Below are positions 37,620-48,285 of a stretch of DNA of 64,000 bases, one piece after another. Both the position numbers and the translations under genes were made by a program. Position 1 is the stretch's first letter. Each line of letters starts with the position of its first letter. This stretch comes from Phoenix dactylifera (Eukaryota; Streptophyta; Magnoliopsida; Arecales; Arecaceae), in contig NW_024067834.1 in the NCBI RefSeq assembly GCF_009389715.1, forward strand, positions 310,001-374,000, written 5' to 3'. The notes beneath the pieces were generated by a model. That model ran no database searches, was not told where the DNA came from, and was given only the letters and a program-made list of their open reading frames with translations.

Positions 37620-38450
37620 TTTTCATCAAAAAAAAAAAAAATTTATGAACTTCGTGAAAATATAAAAAAGAATAAAGTCATGGGCGACATTTAATAAAAG
37701 CCGAAAAGGAATACACAACATTTGAAAAGTCGCCTGCAGCCCATCAGCTGTAACCAAGTGGAGAAGAGCAGTAAAATCCATCTAGAAAAACGGAGAAAAC
37801 AATCCGGCTCCGGGCGTACTCGGCACGCTGTCATCGCCAGCACCGAAAGCGTCACTGATCGCTGAAGGACTCTCAGTTATATTTATGAGGCTCAAATAAA
37901 AGCATAGCAAATGGCTTCTCAAGACCTTCTTGTCCTTTATGCGGTCGCTAGATTTTCCTGCCGACGCACGTGTGCATCCCATCGGTGCAAGTTGGCCAGC
38001 ATTTCATGCGCTGCCGACTGTCGTCGCTTTGGGGGCATGGCCGGTGATCATCGCAGGACTGCAAGAGACGGCCAATGGGACAAGAATCTTAAGCGCTAGG
38101 CTCCAAAGAAGAGCGCATGAAGGACCCACTGGCACCAGACGGCAGGAAACTTTGTGACCTTGGGACGTCGTTTATGGGGACACAGGACTGTCATCATGTC
38201 GCGTTGCTGCTAATGCACCAGTGTAAAGGACAACAGACAGCAGTGACGTCAATGCAATCTTATTTAAAGGATTTCTGAACTACTGAAAATCCAGATCATG
38301 TTTCGTTCTGAACTCTGTACCAAAATAGCAGTGATGAAGAAAATTGCATTGGCTGGCAGAACAAATCGAGACTTTGCAATGATCAACTACTGTTCCGCAG
38401 GTGCAATGCATATGAGCATGACGTAGACGACTATAATCCCGCTGTTGAAA
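37256..38450. other. Spacer with a (CT)n microsatellite
   Basis: A pure CT run lies at 37,580-37,617 followed by poly(A) at about 37,627. No gene is recognised. Confidence 0.6.
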
Positions 38451-38882
38451 GCTACCTCAAAACCACCAAAATGGTGGCCCAGTTGGAACGAGCGTTTGCT
38501 TCTAATCAAGTGGTTTCAGATTCGAAACGCACGGACGTCGATTAAATCTGGGGACCGGATGCCCCGCATCTGGACACGGGATCTGGAAGTGCTACTGGTC
38601 GGCTGGTAGCCTGGGTGGTGCCAGGTGTGACGTACTCACACGGGGTACTCGTGCCAGGGCCCAGTGGGGTAACTGAGCCGGAGCCACGGGTGGGGAGGGT
38701 ATGAGTAAAATATGGCTGGGGTCTGGTGAGCTGGGCCTATACCAAACGGTCATTCTGCCCGCATCGAACATGCTCCTGGCGGGGTGGGGGCCCAGTATGG
38801 GGCTGCTACGCGGGGGTGGGCTTGCCTTCTCCCCCTCTTCTCCTATTTTTTCAGCAAAAAAAAAAAAAAAAGCTACCTCAAA
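38451..38882 (+). mobile_element. tRNA-headed SINE, copy 2, with target-site duplication
   Basis: Body 38,462-38,871 between two copies of 'gctacctcaaa' (38,451-38,461 and 38,872-38,882). The head has a degraded tRNA-like promoter ('ggtggcccagttgg', B-box-like 'agattcgaaacgc'). The body shares 'gtgacgtactcacacgg', 'ggggagggtatgagtaaaa' and 'gctgctacgcgggggtggg' with copies 1 and 3, and it ends in poly(A). This copy lacks the internal duplication of copy 1 and is the best full-length reference here. Confidence 0.88.
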
Positions 38883-39059
38883 TCCAAGATTGATTGTCCA
38901 TCAATCCATTCATTTGGCTTTTGAATATGTGGAAGAATTTTTTTGCTCCTTGCTTCAATCTTTCGAGGTACTGAGAAACCTGCAGCTCTTGCAATTCTTC
39001 TTCTTCTCCATTAAAAGTTCATTGGGTACCGGTCTCCACCTCTTGGAACTTTGAAAATC

Positions 39060-39513
39060 AACGCAACTTTGATGGCTTTGTTAGAGATAATTAAGATACT
39101 GCTGGATTTCTTATTTGAGATCATTATGGCCGTCTCATCCAATGCTTGTACTAGGCGATTTGCAGCTACATCTGTAGCTAAGAGCAGCATGGAAAGGGCA
39201 TATCATTGCAATCTTCACTTATAGTGCACAAGAATTTTGCTTGAATGTGACTCCAAAGTTATCATTAATTGGATTATTATGAAGTCTTCTTTTACATCAT
39301 CCAGCCCTCTTCTTATTGATGTCCGCCATCCTTTTGCAATTTTGGATTTATTTGCTGCTAATCATGATTTTAGAGAGTCTAACTCCACGGCAAATTGGCT
39401 GGCAAGTAGAGACTCTAATTATGATATTTATCCAAATGATGATGTTCATCCTGAGCTGGCTTTGTTATTACAAATTGATTGTATGAGACTTCCTTATATG
39501 CGGTTTCATTGAG
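39060..39513 (+). mobile_element. LINE RNase H domain fragment
   Basis: The translation gives 'NFDGFVRDN', 'DTAGFLI', 'DHYGRLIQ' and, after a decayed part, 'LECDSKVIINWI', 'SSPLLIDVRHPFAILDLF', 'FRESNSTANWLASRDSN', the order of a plant LINE RNase H domain with its D, E, D and the REAN-like 'RESN' block. Several stops interrupt the first half. Nothing else of the element is attached. Confidence 0.75.
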
Positions 39514-41034
39514 GCCATTTACGCAGAGTTCTTCCTTTTTACACCCCCGCACCCCAACCTAAAGAAAAAAAAAACAAAAAAACAAAATAGAGGGAAATAA
39601 AGGTGGAGCATGCTCAAGGCATTGCGATTAAAGGAACAGTGCGCTCTATTGAACGAGCTTAATCGACCAGGTTCTCCCAGGATACGGCAATCTCCACCCG
39701 CTGAGCGTCGCTGCGATAGCCACAAGCCTCAGGAATCCAGTTGCAAGGCCTTATGCTATCTAGAAAGAAATGAGATTGCTGGGAGAAGAAAATTGGACAA
39801 AATTTAAGAAAAATCTAGCTAGTAGAAAAATACAAAATAAAGAATCAAAAGGTCAACAAAATTAGTCAGGCTAATGATAGCCCATTAACAGTTATACTAG
39901 CTAGATTCGAAGTTTATCACAGAGAACAAATCGGGTGTCCAGGTTGTAAAGTTTTCAAAATTTCCATACATGACTCCTGTATTTGATATACTAGTTTTCT
40001 TTGTTTTCCTTTCCTCAATGTGGCGTGCAGCACTGTGAACTGGTGGCACAAGTTGGTGACTCATAGTGAAGTTCTAGTTGTGTGAGACTAGAAATTTAAT
40101 ATTACTTTAAGTAGTTAGCTAGGACTACAAAAGGCATGGGGTCTGTGGTCTCATATTATACGGACTCCAAACCTGTCTTGGGAACCAAACATCTTAGATT
40201 ATTAAAAAAAAATTATATTTGTTTTCTCTTCTGGAGCTACAGGTTATCTCTATCAAGTTTATGTGTGTAGCGAAAATGACGGTGTTCCTCCGCAACCAAG
40301 AACTGTATTGCTGCTTCATTGATTTCTTTGAGAAGACGGTCATCTGCTCTCTTTCGACTATGCTTACACTACTTCAAGAGACTTTTTAAGACTGGCTAAT
40401 TGAAAACGAAAAATGGGGTAGAGTCTAAACAGGCCAAGCCCAATAGCCCTTTAGCCTTTTAGCTCAAGGCCCAAAGCTCAGATATGAGCATAGCCTAATG
40501 TGGATCGGTTTTGGTCAAGAGCAAACTGAGAGTAACCCCCAATTTCAGGAATTAGGCAGTTTCCATTAGTGCAATATTAGTGCTTTTACCAAAACTAGCT
40601 GTTAATCCTTCTTTTCTGTTTCATTTTGGGATCAATTTTCGATAATTTTTCTATTCTACTACATAATGCGAAGTCCCACAATGTGTTAGTTCATGAGGCA
40701 TGTCCAATCATCCACGTTTCTCACCACAATTGGGTCAACTTGTAGCTTGCTACATAAAACAATGGATGCCCTAAAATTCAGGTGCATCAAATTAGAATCT
40801 ATTTTATAATTATTGACATACTTTTATGATTGGTCGTCAACCTGACATCAACTTTTCACCTTTCTTAATTATCCAGACTTCGGACTGGCTGTGGTGCTGT
40901 TACATTGCCTAGCAATATCAATTTGCTTAGAAGTAGTTTCCAACTCCTTGTGCAATCTGTGTAGGATCCCAGTGATCAATTGCATAAATTAATTTGCTGT
41001 AGTAGCTTCATCAGGTACTTGCAACAACTAATTT
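39514..41034. other. Spacer left of the Tat element
   Basis: Two poly(A)-like runs and no recognised gene. Before the Tat insertion this DNA was continuous with the FNR pseudogene at 54.5 kb, but I found no FNR exon here. Confidence 0.5.
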
Positions 41035-41039
41035 TAGAC

Positions 41040-41719
41040 TGTTACGGGGAAACTAAGCCGCCATGCCCCACGTGACCGGCACGCGCGCCCAGGAAGACTA
41101 CGGCTGCCCTTTGATCCAGCGCTCCGACCCCGAGTCGGACGTCCTCGGCTCCGCAGCCCGACCCCGAGTCGGCTGCCCTTTGATCCAGCGCTCCGACCCC
41201 GAGTCGGAGATCTCTTGATAACGACAGGCTATTCCCCAGAGGCACGCCGCGGCCTCCTGCTCCGCTACTCCCTGCAACGGCTGTATCCGATGCTGCTCCA
41301 CGATCTCCTGCATCAGCCGTACAAAGCGAAGCCCCACTATGCCCTGACGTGGCCGTACCCGGTGCTGCTCCACGACGCCCTGTAACGGCCATGTCAGTGG
41401 CCACACCATCGTGCCCCACGATAACGAACCCCCCTGAGAGACCCCCCAGCCAGGTATATATGCGGCTGGGGGGAGAAAGGGGGGAGGTGAGCAATATCTC
41501 CCAGAGCACTCTCTTACTTGCGATTATCACCTCTCCTCCTCCTCCAATCTCCTCTGACTTGACCGTCGGAGGGCCATCACCACCCTGGTGGTGGTGCAAG
41601 GCTTGTTTGCAGGTTTCTTGGCGGAAGGTGGAGCGCAACCAACACCAACCAAGACAACTCAGACGGAACCCCGTTCACACCGCAGTGCCAATCGTTCTCG
41701 GTTTGGACCACCAGCAACA
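41040..41719 (+). repeat. 5' LTR of the Tat element (680 bp)
   Basis: Starts 'tgttacggggaaac', ends 'ccaccagcaaca'. Holds two tandem copies of a 69-bp unit beginning 'ggctgccctttgatcc' and a TATA-like 'ggtatatatgc' at 41,454-41,464. Confidence 0.95.
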
Positions 41720-41720
41720 G

Positions 41721-41738
41721 TTGGCGCTAGAGGAAGGG
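41721..41738 (+). other. Primer-binding site of the Tat element
   Basis: 'ttggcgctagaggaaggg' follows the 5' LTR after one base. The TGGCGC core is typical of plant gypsy PBSs that pair with a tRNA 3' end; the exact tRNA is not determined. Confidence 0.7.
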
Positions 41739-41759
41739 CCGAATCTTAGAACGATCGTA

Positions 41760-42100
41760 ATGGCACGGCGAGGTGGTCGTGGAGCTTCCAATGCTTCCGG
41801 TCGCGGAGCCTCTCGCGCCTCCGGCCGAGAGGCTGCTGCGTCCCCAACGCACTCTCAGCAGCACTCCACCGCCCCTTCTCCCATTCAGACGGTCGAAGCT
41901 GCTCAGTTCGACCAGCTAGCCCAGCAGGTTCGCACCCTCGCGGAGGCAGTGCAGAATCTGCAGGGTGTGATCTCTCGGGTGCCGCAACGGGCTCAGGAGC
42001 CGCTGCCCCCGAGCACTCGCCTCTTCCTCACAACCCGCGCTCCTTCCTCTCCCATGGAGAGGAGCGCCGGCGCGAGGAGGATTCTCGAGTGCGGTCCATT
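41760..42100 (+). pseudogene. gag N-terminal part, frame broken near 42,010
   Basis: The frame starts at ATG 41,760 with a Gly/Arg/Ser-rich leader, then a heptad-like stretch 'FDQLAQQVRTLAEAVQNLQG', which is the usual start of Tat gag. Around 41,995-42,020 the sensible reading moves to the next frame, where it continues 'HSPLPHNPRSF' and 'HGEERRREEDSRV' into the long gag-pol frame. One inserted or deleted base explains this. A programmed shift is less likely because no slippery heptamer is evident. The element's Gag therefore cannot be made as one piece from this copy. Confidence 0.75.
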
Positions 42101-45100
42101 CTGCCAGGACCTTCTCATCGGAGCTGTGCGGGGTACGAGAGGCGGACCCGGGCGCGTTCTCAGACACCCCAGTCCTCGAGGGGCCCGCACTCCAGTCGGT
42201 CCCCCTCACGCCGCTCCTCGTCCCCCACCCACCGGTCGCGCTCCCTGGACCGGCGGGTGGACGATCTCCACAGACAACTCCAGGTCCTGAAGGGCCACTC
42301 CAAAGATCCCTTCGCTGACTTGGAGATCTCCTCCCAGCCGGCGCTTGCCTCGAGGATCCTGCGGACCCCGAACCCGCCGGGGTTCAAAATGCCGGCGATC
42401 GAACCCTACGACGGGGCGGCGGACCCGCGGGACCACGTGGAGAGTTTCAGGACTCTTATGCTCCTCCATGGAGCATCGGATCCGCTCCTCTGCAAGGCCT
42501 TCCCGGCGACCCTCCGTGGCCCGGCAAGGGCATGGTTCGCCGGCCTGGAGGCTAACTCCATCCAGTCCTTCGACCAGTTCACCCGCTTCTTCATCAGCCA
42601 TTTCGCCGTCAGTAGCAGGCGGCGACTGGTCTCCGACTCCCTCTTTGATGTCCGGCAAAACGAGGGAGAAAGCCTGCGGGATTATCTCACCCGCTTCAAC
42701 AAGGCTACACTGGAGGTCCGGAACCTGAGCCAGGAAGTGGCTCTCTCAGCCCTGAAGCGTGGCTTCCGGAAGGGCAGACTCACCTTCTCCCTGGACAAAC
42801 GCCTGCCGCGGAGCTTCCCGGAGCTGTTATCTCGGGCAAACCAGTATGCAGACGCCGAGGAGGCAGCATCCCACCGGAACAAGGAGGCCGCCGAGGCTCC
42901 TCTAAAGCCCGGGAAGAAAAGGCGAAAAGAGGCACCCCAGAGGAGGAGCCCGACGCCTCAACGCCGGCGCAGAAGCCCGTCACCAGCAAGGAACCACGGC
43001 GCCACACGCCCTCGTTCTCCGCACCGACGCTTCAACCGGTACACCCCACTCCTGGCCCCCCGGGCCCAGATCCTCATGGAGGTCAAGGGGCGGGAGGACC
43101 TCCCGGTCCCGAGGCAGATGAAGAAGATCCCTGGGAGGAGGCCTTCTCGGGCGTACTGTGAGTACCACCGAGACCACGGCCACGATACCGAAGACTGCTT
43201 CCAGCTTCGGGACGAGATCGAGGCTCTCATTCGCCGAGGGCGTCTCGGTCGATATGTAAACGACCGACGTCCCCCGGCAGACCCGCGTCCGGCCGACCCG
43301 GCCCCTCAGGAGCCTCGGGAACAGAATCGACCCGTTGCGGGAGTGATCCACACCATCACTGGGGGCTGCTCTCGGCCCGTGAGGAACGCAGGGGGCTCGG
43401 CGGGAGCATCAGGAGTGGCCGTCGCGAAGAGGCAGCGGGTCGGAAATGTAATCACTTTTTGTGATGAAGATGTAAAGGGGGTTCAGACTCCCCACGATGA
43501 CGCCATGGTGATCTCTCTCACTATGGCGAACTATGATGTAAGGCGTGTTCTTGTGGATAGTGGAAGCTCAGCTGATATTTTGTATTACGAGGCCTTCCAA
43601 AAGATGAGCTTGTTCCGACAATTGTTGCACAAAACATCCACCCCCCTCATAGGATTCACTGGAGACGCTATCTCGGCCGAAGGTGTCATTGAGCTGCCTG
43701 TGACTGCGGGCGTTGCACCCGCAGAAGCCACGGTGCGACTCGGGTTCTTGGTCGTCCGTGTCCCCTCGGCCTACAACGCTATCCTCGGACGACCCGGACT
43801 GAACGCCCTTCGCGCGGTGGTTTCTACCTACCATTTGCTCATGCGGTTCCCCACGGCGGCCGGGATTGGAGAGGTCCGAGGTGACCAACCAACCGCACGG
43901 CAGTGTTTCCTAGCAACTCTCAAAGGGAAGAAGCCCATGGAGGCCCTAAGCGTCGAGTCCCTTGACGCCAGAGACGAAGTGGCCTTGCGGCACGGGGAGC
44001 CTGCCGAGGGCGTAATCGAAGTTTCCCTCAAAGAAGGCCGCCCGGACCGCACGGTCCGGGTCGGTGCCAACCTCGACTTGGAAGCTCGGCTCCGGTTAGT
44101 GGAATTCCTCCGAGCCAATGCTGATGTGTTTGCCTGGTCGGCGGCCGATGTACCTGGGATCGACCCGGAGGTCATTTCTCACGCCCTCAACGTCGACCCG
44201 ACCCACCGACCAGTAAAGCAAAAGAAGAGACACTGTGCCCCGGATCGGATCCGGGTGGTCGGCCAGGAGGTAGACAAACTCTTGGAGGCAGGTTTCATAA
44301 GGGAAGTGAACTACCCCGAGTGGCTGGCAAACGTCGTACTTGTCCGGAAGGCGAGCGGGAAGTGGAGGATGTGCGTCGACTACACCGACCTGAACAAGGC
44401 GTGCCCCAAGAATAGCTTTCCGCTTCCGCGAATAGACCAACTGGTCGACGCGACTTCCGGATATCAGCTGCTGTCTTTCATGGACGCCTTCTCCGGCTAC
44501 AACCAAATAATGATGGCTCCACAGGACGAGGAGAAAACGGCCTTCATAACAGACAGGGGGCTGTACTGTTACAAGGTAATGCCCTTCGGTCTGAAGAACG
44601 CTGGCGCTACTTACCAGCGCCTCGTCAATAAAATCTTCAAGGAGCAGATCGGCCGGAACATAGAGGTGTACGTGGACGATATGCTGGTAAAGAGCCACCA
44701 TGCGGATCAGCACATTGCGGATCTGGAGGAGACCTTCGCCACCTTGCGGAAGTTTCGTATGAAGCTAAACCCAGCGAAGTGCGCCTTTGGTGCTTCGGCC
44801 GGGAGGTTCCTCGGCTTCATTGTCAACCAGCGGGGGATCGAGGCCAACCCGGACAAAATCAAGGCCATCCAAGATATGTCCCCTCCGACCAAAGTGAAGG
44901 AGGTTCAGGAGCTCGCTGGGAGGGTCGCCGCGCTCGGACGATTTGTGGCAAAATCGGCCGAACGCTGCCAACCGTTCTTCAAGGTGTTGAAGCGCCCGAA
45001 AGACTTCCTCTGGACGGCTGAATGTCAAGTGGCGTTCGACCAGCTCAAGGAGTACATGGCGTCTCCTCCCCTGCTGTCCAAGCCGCAAGAGGGGGAGATG

Positions 45101-47227
45101 CTCTACCTTTACCTGGCGGTCTCCCCAACCGCAGTCAGCGCAGTACTGGTTCGGAAAGAGGCAAAACTTCAGAAGCCCGTGTACTACACCAGCCGAGTCC
45201 TCCGGGATGCCGAGACGCGGTACACGAAGGCTGAAAAGATCGCCTTCGCGCTGCTGACTGCGACCAGGAGGCTTCGCCCCTATTTTCAGGCTCATTCTGT
45301 CACCCTTTTGACCGATCAACCACTGCGGCAGATCCTCAGCAATCCTGAGAATGCGGGACGGCTGGTGAAGTGGGCAGTAGAACTTGGTGAGTTCGACATC
45401 CGCTACCAGCCCCGGCCCGCCATCAAGGCCCAGGTGCTCGCGGACTTTCTCGCTGAGTGCACTGTGCAGGAGGCGGAACCTAGGCCGCCGGAAACACCCA
45501 GCCTCGATCTCCCGATCTGGACGCTCCACATTGACGGGTCGTCGAACCCTGAAGGTGGAGGGGCTGGGCTGGTCCTTACCAATCCCGATGGAGTGATAGC
45601 CGAGTATGCCTTGAGGTTCGGATTTCCAGTGACCAACAATGAGGCGGAGTACGAGGCCCTAGTCACGGGACTCAAACTCGCCAAGGAGCTCGGCATCCGG
45701 CGTCTGAAGGTCTTCACCGACTCCCAGCTGGTGGTCGGGCAGGTTCGAGGGGAGTTCGAGGCACGGAGCCCGACCATGCAGAGCTACGTCCGGAAGGTGC
45801 AAGCACTCATTCCCGACCTCGGCAGTATTGACATTCAGCAGGCCCCAAGGAGCGAAAATGCTAGGGCCGACAGGTTGTCCCGCTTGGTGGGCGCTGAGGC
45901 ACACAACTTGTCAAGGGCGATATACCTGGAGACCCTAGATGCCCCGAGCATCGGCGAGGCTGAAGCGGTAATGGCAATTGATCCGGAACCATCTTGGATA
46001 GACCCGCTTGTAGCTTACCTCGCCGAAGGGATCCTCCCCGAAGATGAAGATCAAGCTCGGCGACTTGTTATGAAGTCCGCCCACTACGTACTCTACGAAG
46101 GGAGGCTGTATCGGACCTCGTTCACCGCCCCCCTCTTAAGGTGCCTCCGCCCTTCGGAAGCGGCTTACGCCCTCAGCGAAGTCCACGAAGGCATCTGCGG
46201 ATCGCACCTGGGGGCTAGGTCCCTGGCACATAAGATCATGAGGCAAGGCTACTATTGGCCGACCTTATTGGAAGACTCAAAGGATCACGTACGGAAATGC
46301 GACGCCTGCCAGCGCCACGCCAACATCCAGAGAGTCCCCTCTGTTCCCTTGGCGCCAATCACCGCCCCCTGGCCCTTTGCACAGTGGGGAATGGATATCC
46401 TCGGACCATTCCCCATCGCTTCGGCCCAGAGGAAATTTTTGATTGTCGCCATCGACTACTTCACCAAGTGGGTGGAGGCAGAGCCACTGGCCACCATCAC
46501 GGAGGCGCAAGTCCGGAAGTTCGTAAAGAAGAACATCATTGTCCGATTTGGGGTACCTCGGGTCCTCATCTCGGATAACGGTCGACAGTTTGATAACAAG
46601 CATTTCCGAGACTTCTGCGAGGAGTTCGGGATCGAACATCGGTTCACGTCCGTGTCGCATCCCCAAACCAACGGCGAGGCCGAGGTCACAAATCGGACAA
46701 TCCTCCAAGGTATCAAAGTGCGGATCGGACGGACGGGGCAAGCTTGGGTCGAGGAACTCGAGAATTTCCTTTGGGCGTATCGGACCACGCATCGGACTCC
46801 AACCGGGGAGACGCCTTTCAGCCTAACCTATGGCACGGAAGCCGTTGTCCCCGTAGAGCTCGGACTTCCCTCACCTCGGGTAGCCGCACACCGACCCGAG
46901 GCCAACTCGGAGCAACTCCGAGGAAACCTGGATCTCTTGGAAGAAGCAAGAGAAATGGCGCAGGTTCGGATGGCAATGTATCAGCGGAGGGTGGCCCGAT
47001 ATTACAACTCCAAAGTCCGACCGAAGCTTTTCAGAATTGGAGATCTGGTGCTGAGGCGAGCTAAGGCATCTCAACCTACGGAAGGTGGGAAGCTAGCGCC
47101 GAATTGGGAAGGCCCGTATAAAGTTCGTTGGGTAAACCGACCTGGCTCCTACCAGTTGGAAGCCCTAGATGGCCGAGAAATTCCAAGGGGCTGGAATTCC
47201 GCTAACCTGCGGATGTATTACCAGTAG
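42089..47227 (+). CDS. gag-pol polyprotein of the Tat element
   Basis: A 1,712-codon open frame without stops. It enters from the frameshift upstream, so the first codon (GTG) is not a true start. In order: gag capsid domain (about 42,360-42,860, with 'ARAWFAGLEANSIQSFDQFT'), a basic region and a 'CEYHRDHGHDTEDC' knuckle near 43,160, aspartic protease with 'DSGSSADIL' near 43,557, reverse transcriptase with 'MPFGLKNAGATYQ' and 'YVDD' near 44,670, the first RNase H (about 45,100-45,400), a second RNase H starting 'LHIDGSSNPEGGGAGLVL' near 45,527, and integrase with an H-H-C-C zinc motif near 46,200-46,310 and D, D, E residues near 46,393, 46,573 and 46,677. No chromodomain is seen. It makes particle, protease and copying enzymes for retrotransposition. 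pol looks undamaged; gag upstream does not. Confidence 0.93.
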   Translation: MRSILPGPSHRSCAGYERRTRARSQTPQSSRGPHSSRSPSRRSSSPTHRSRSLDRRVDDLHRQLQVLKGHSKDPFADLEISSQPALASRILRTPNPPGFKMPAIEPYDGAADPRDHVESFRTLMLLHGASDPLLCKAFPATLRGPARAWFAGLEANSIQSFDQFTRFFISHFAVSSRRRLVSDSLFDVRQNEGESLRDYLTRFNKATLEVRNLSQEVALSALKRGFRKGRLTFSLDKRLPRSFPELLSRANQYADAEEAASHRNKEAAEAPLKPGKKRRKEAPQRRSPTPQRRRRSPSPARNHGATRPRSPHRRFNRYTPLLAPRAQILMEVKGREDLPVPRQMKKIPGRRPSRAYCEYHRDHGHDTEDCFQLRDEIEALIRRGRLGRYVNDRRPPADPRPADPAPQEPREQNRPVAGVIHTITGGCSRPVRNAGGSAGASGVAVAKRQRVGNVITFCDEDVKGVQTPHDDAMVISLTMANYDVRRVLVDSGSSADILYYEAFQKMSLFRQLLHKTSTPLIGFTGDAISAEGVIELPVTAGVAPAEATVRLGFLVVRVPSAYNAILGRPGLNALRAVVSTYHLLMRFPTAAGIGEVRGDQPTARQCFLATLKGKKPMEALSVESLDARDEVALRHGEPAEGVIEVSLKEGRPDRTVRVGANLDLEARLRLVEFLRANADVFAWSAADVPGIDPEVISHALNVDPTHRPVKQKKRHCAPDRIRVVGQEVDKLLEAGFIREVNYPEWLANVVLVRKASGKWRMCVDYTDLNKACPKNSFPLPRIDQLVDATSGYQLLSFMDAFSGYNQIMMAPQDEEKTAFITDRGLYCYKVMPFGLKNAGATYQRLVNKIFKEQIGRNIEVYVDDMLVKSHHADQHIADLEETFATLRKFRMKLNPAKCAFGASAGRFLGFIVNQRGIEANPDKIKAIQDMSPPTKVKEVQELAGRVAALGRFVAKSAERCQPFFKVLKRPKDFLWTAECQVAFDQLKEYMASPPLLSKPQEGEMLYLYLAVSPTAVSAVLVRKEAKLQKPVYYTSRVLRDAETRYTKAEKIAFALLTATRRLRPYFQAHSVTLLTDQPLRQILSNPENAGRLVKWAVELGEFDIRYQPRPAIKAQVLADFLAECTVQEAEPRPPETPSLDLPIWTLHIDGSSNPEGGGAGLVLTNPDGVIAEYALRFGFPVTNNEAEYEALVTGLKLAKELGIRRLKVFTDSQLVVGQVRGEFEARSPTMQSYVRKVQALIPDLGSIDIQQAPRSENARADRLSRLVGAEAHNLSRAIYLETLDAPSIGEAEAVMAIDPEPSWIDPLVAYLAEGILPEDEDQARRLVMKSAHYVLYEGRLYRTSFTAPLLRCLRPSEAAYALSEVHEGICGSHLGARSLAHKIMRQGYYWPTLLEDSKDHVRKCDACQRHANIQRVPSVPLAPITAPWPFAQWGMDILGPFPIASAQRKFLIVAIDYFTKWVEAEPLATITEAQVRKFVKKNIIVRFGVPRVLISDNGRQFDNKHFRDFCEEFGIEHRFTSVSHPQTNGEAEVTNRTILQGIKVRIGRTGQAWVEELENFLWAYRTTHRTPTGETPFSLTYGTEAVVPVELGLPSPRVAAHRPEANSEQLRGNLDLLEEAREMAQVRMAMYQRRVARYYNSKVRPKLFRIGDLVLRRAKASQPTEGGKLAPNWEGPYKVRWVNRPGSYQLEALDGREIPRGWNSANLRMYYQ

Positions 47228-48285
47228 AACAACAAGGCCAGAAAGACAATTTGAAAAGGTGCAACACTTTTCATTTCAATAATTTCTGGTTACAATGGCG
47301 TGCTCGTGTGATTACAAGGAATTCCCAGAGGGGAATTAGGGAGTAAAGAAAGCAAAGAAGAGGTGGAGAATCCGTGGAGCTGAGGACCGAGGATCCCAAA
47401 CCCTCAACCCAAAGCAGCTGTAATCCCACCGGAAGTGGGTGCTTCTAACCGGAGGCGCCATCCAGCACCTCACCAAAAAGACGAGGAGCCGCCGCAGAAG
47501 AAGCTCCCGCTGCCCCCAGGGGAACGCCGCCTCCAAAGGATATTCCCATCCTCCCCAGTGGTAGGAAAGAGAAGGAATTCGAGGGGGAAGAGCATATGGA
47601 GGCGCGGTCCCGGACTGAGCGTCTGGTGCAGAGCTCAATCGGGAGGCTGAACTTCAAGGAGGGGAGATGTGATCCCGGATGAAACGCCTAGAGCGGAGTT
47701 CCGCCGGGAAGACCCTCCTTGTTGATCCCAGATGAAACGGCTAGTTGGCTGAAGTCGCAAGGGGAGCGCCTCCCCTTTCCTTCAACAGGAGTCTCTCAGT
47801 CATATGCCAAGGAGGAGGTCCGCGATCCATGGCAACCTGAACAGCTCCGGCTTGGCAAACTCCATCGTACCTGCACCTGTATTTATAGCCAAACTGCGGC
47901 CCCCTGGTCGTTCCGACGCGGGTGGCTCCAATAAATGCAGGCGCATTGAAACCGGAGCCGTTCCGGCTCCCGAGGCGTATCTCCCCGCGATTTCCTAAGC
48001 GTCATTCTCCTTAAACCGCATTCTTTGTGCAGGACAATCCGGGTGTCATGTACCCCTAGGTCCACATATCTCCGCTCGCGCCCAGGCCGTATCCTCCTCG
48101 AAGAACCCGCGTATCGCGGCCGCTCAACTAACACTCCTCGCAAGCAGCAGCTGGCGATCCGATTTCCCAGGTAACGCATTAATTAGCGTTTAATGCCCTT
48201 CTCGTGTTCCCCCAGGCAACGCTTAGAGAAAAGGAGAAACATGATCGCGGCTGGCCACGGAGAAACCCCGTCGGGCAGCGAGCGA
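47228..48285 (+). other. Non-coding spacer of the Tat element after pol
   Basis: GC-rich, with short frames on both strands that I do not trust. No domain is recognised. Confidence 0.6.

Noticed and set aside
41349-41759. In-frame upstream extension of gag into the LTR
   Set aside because: It would begin inside the 5' LTR and cross the PBS; the ATG at 41,760 after the PBS is the sensible start.
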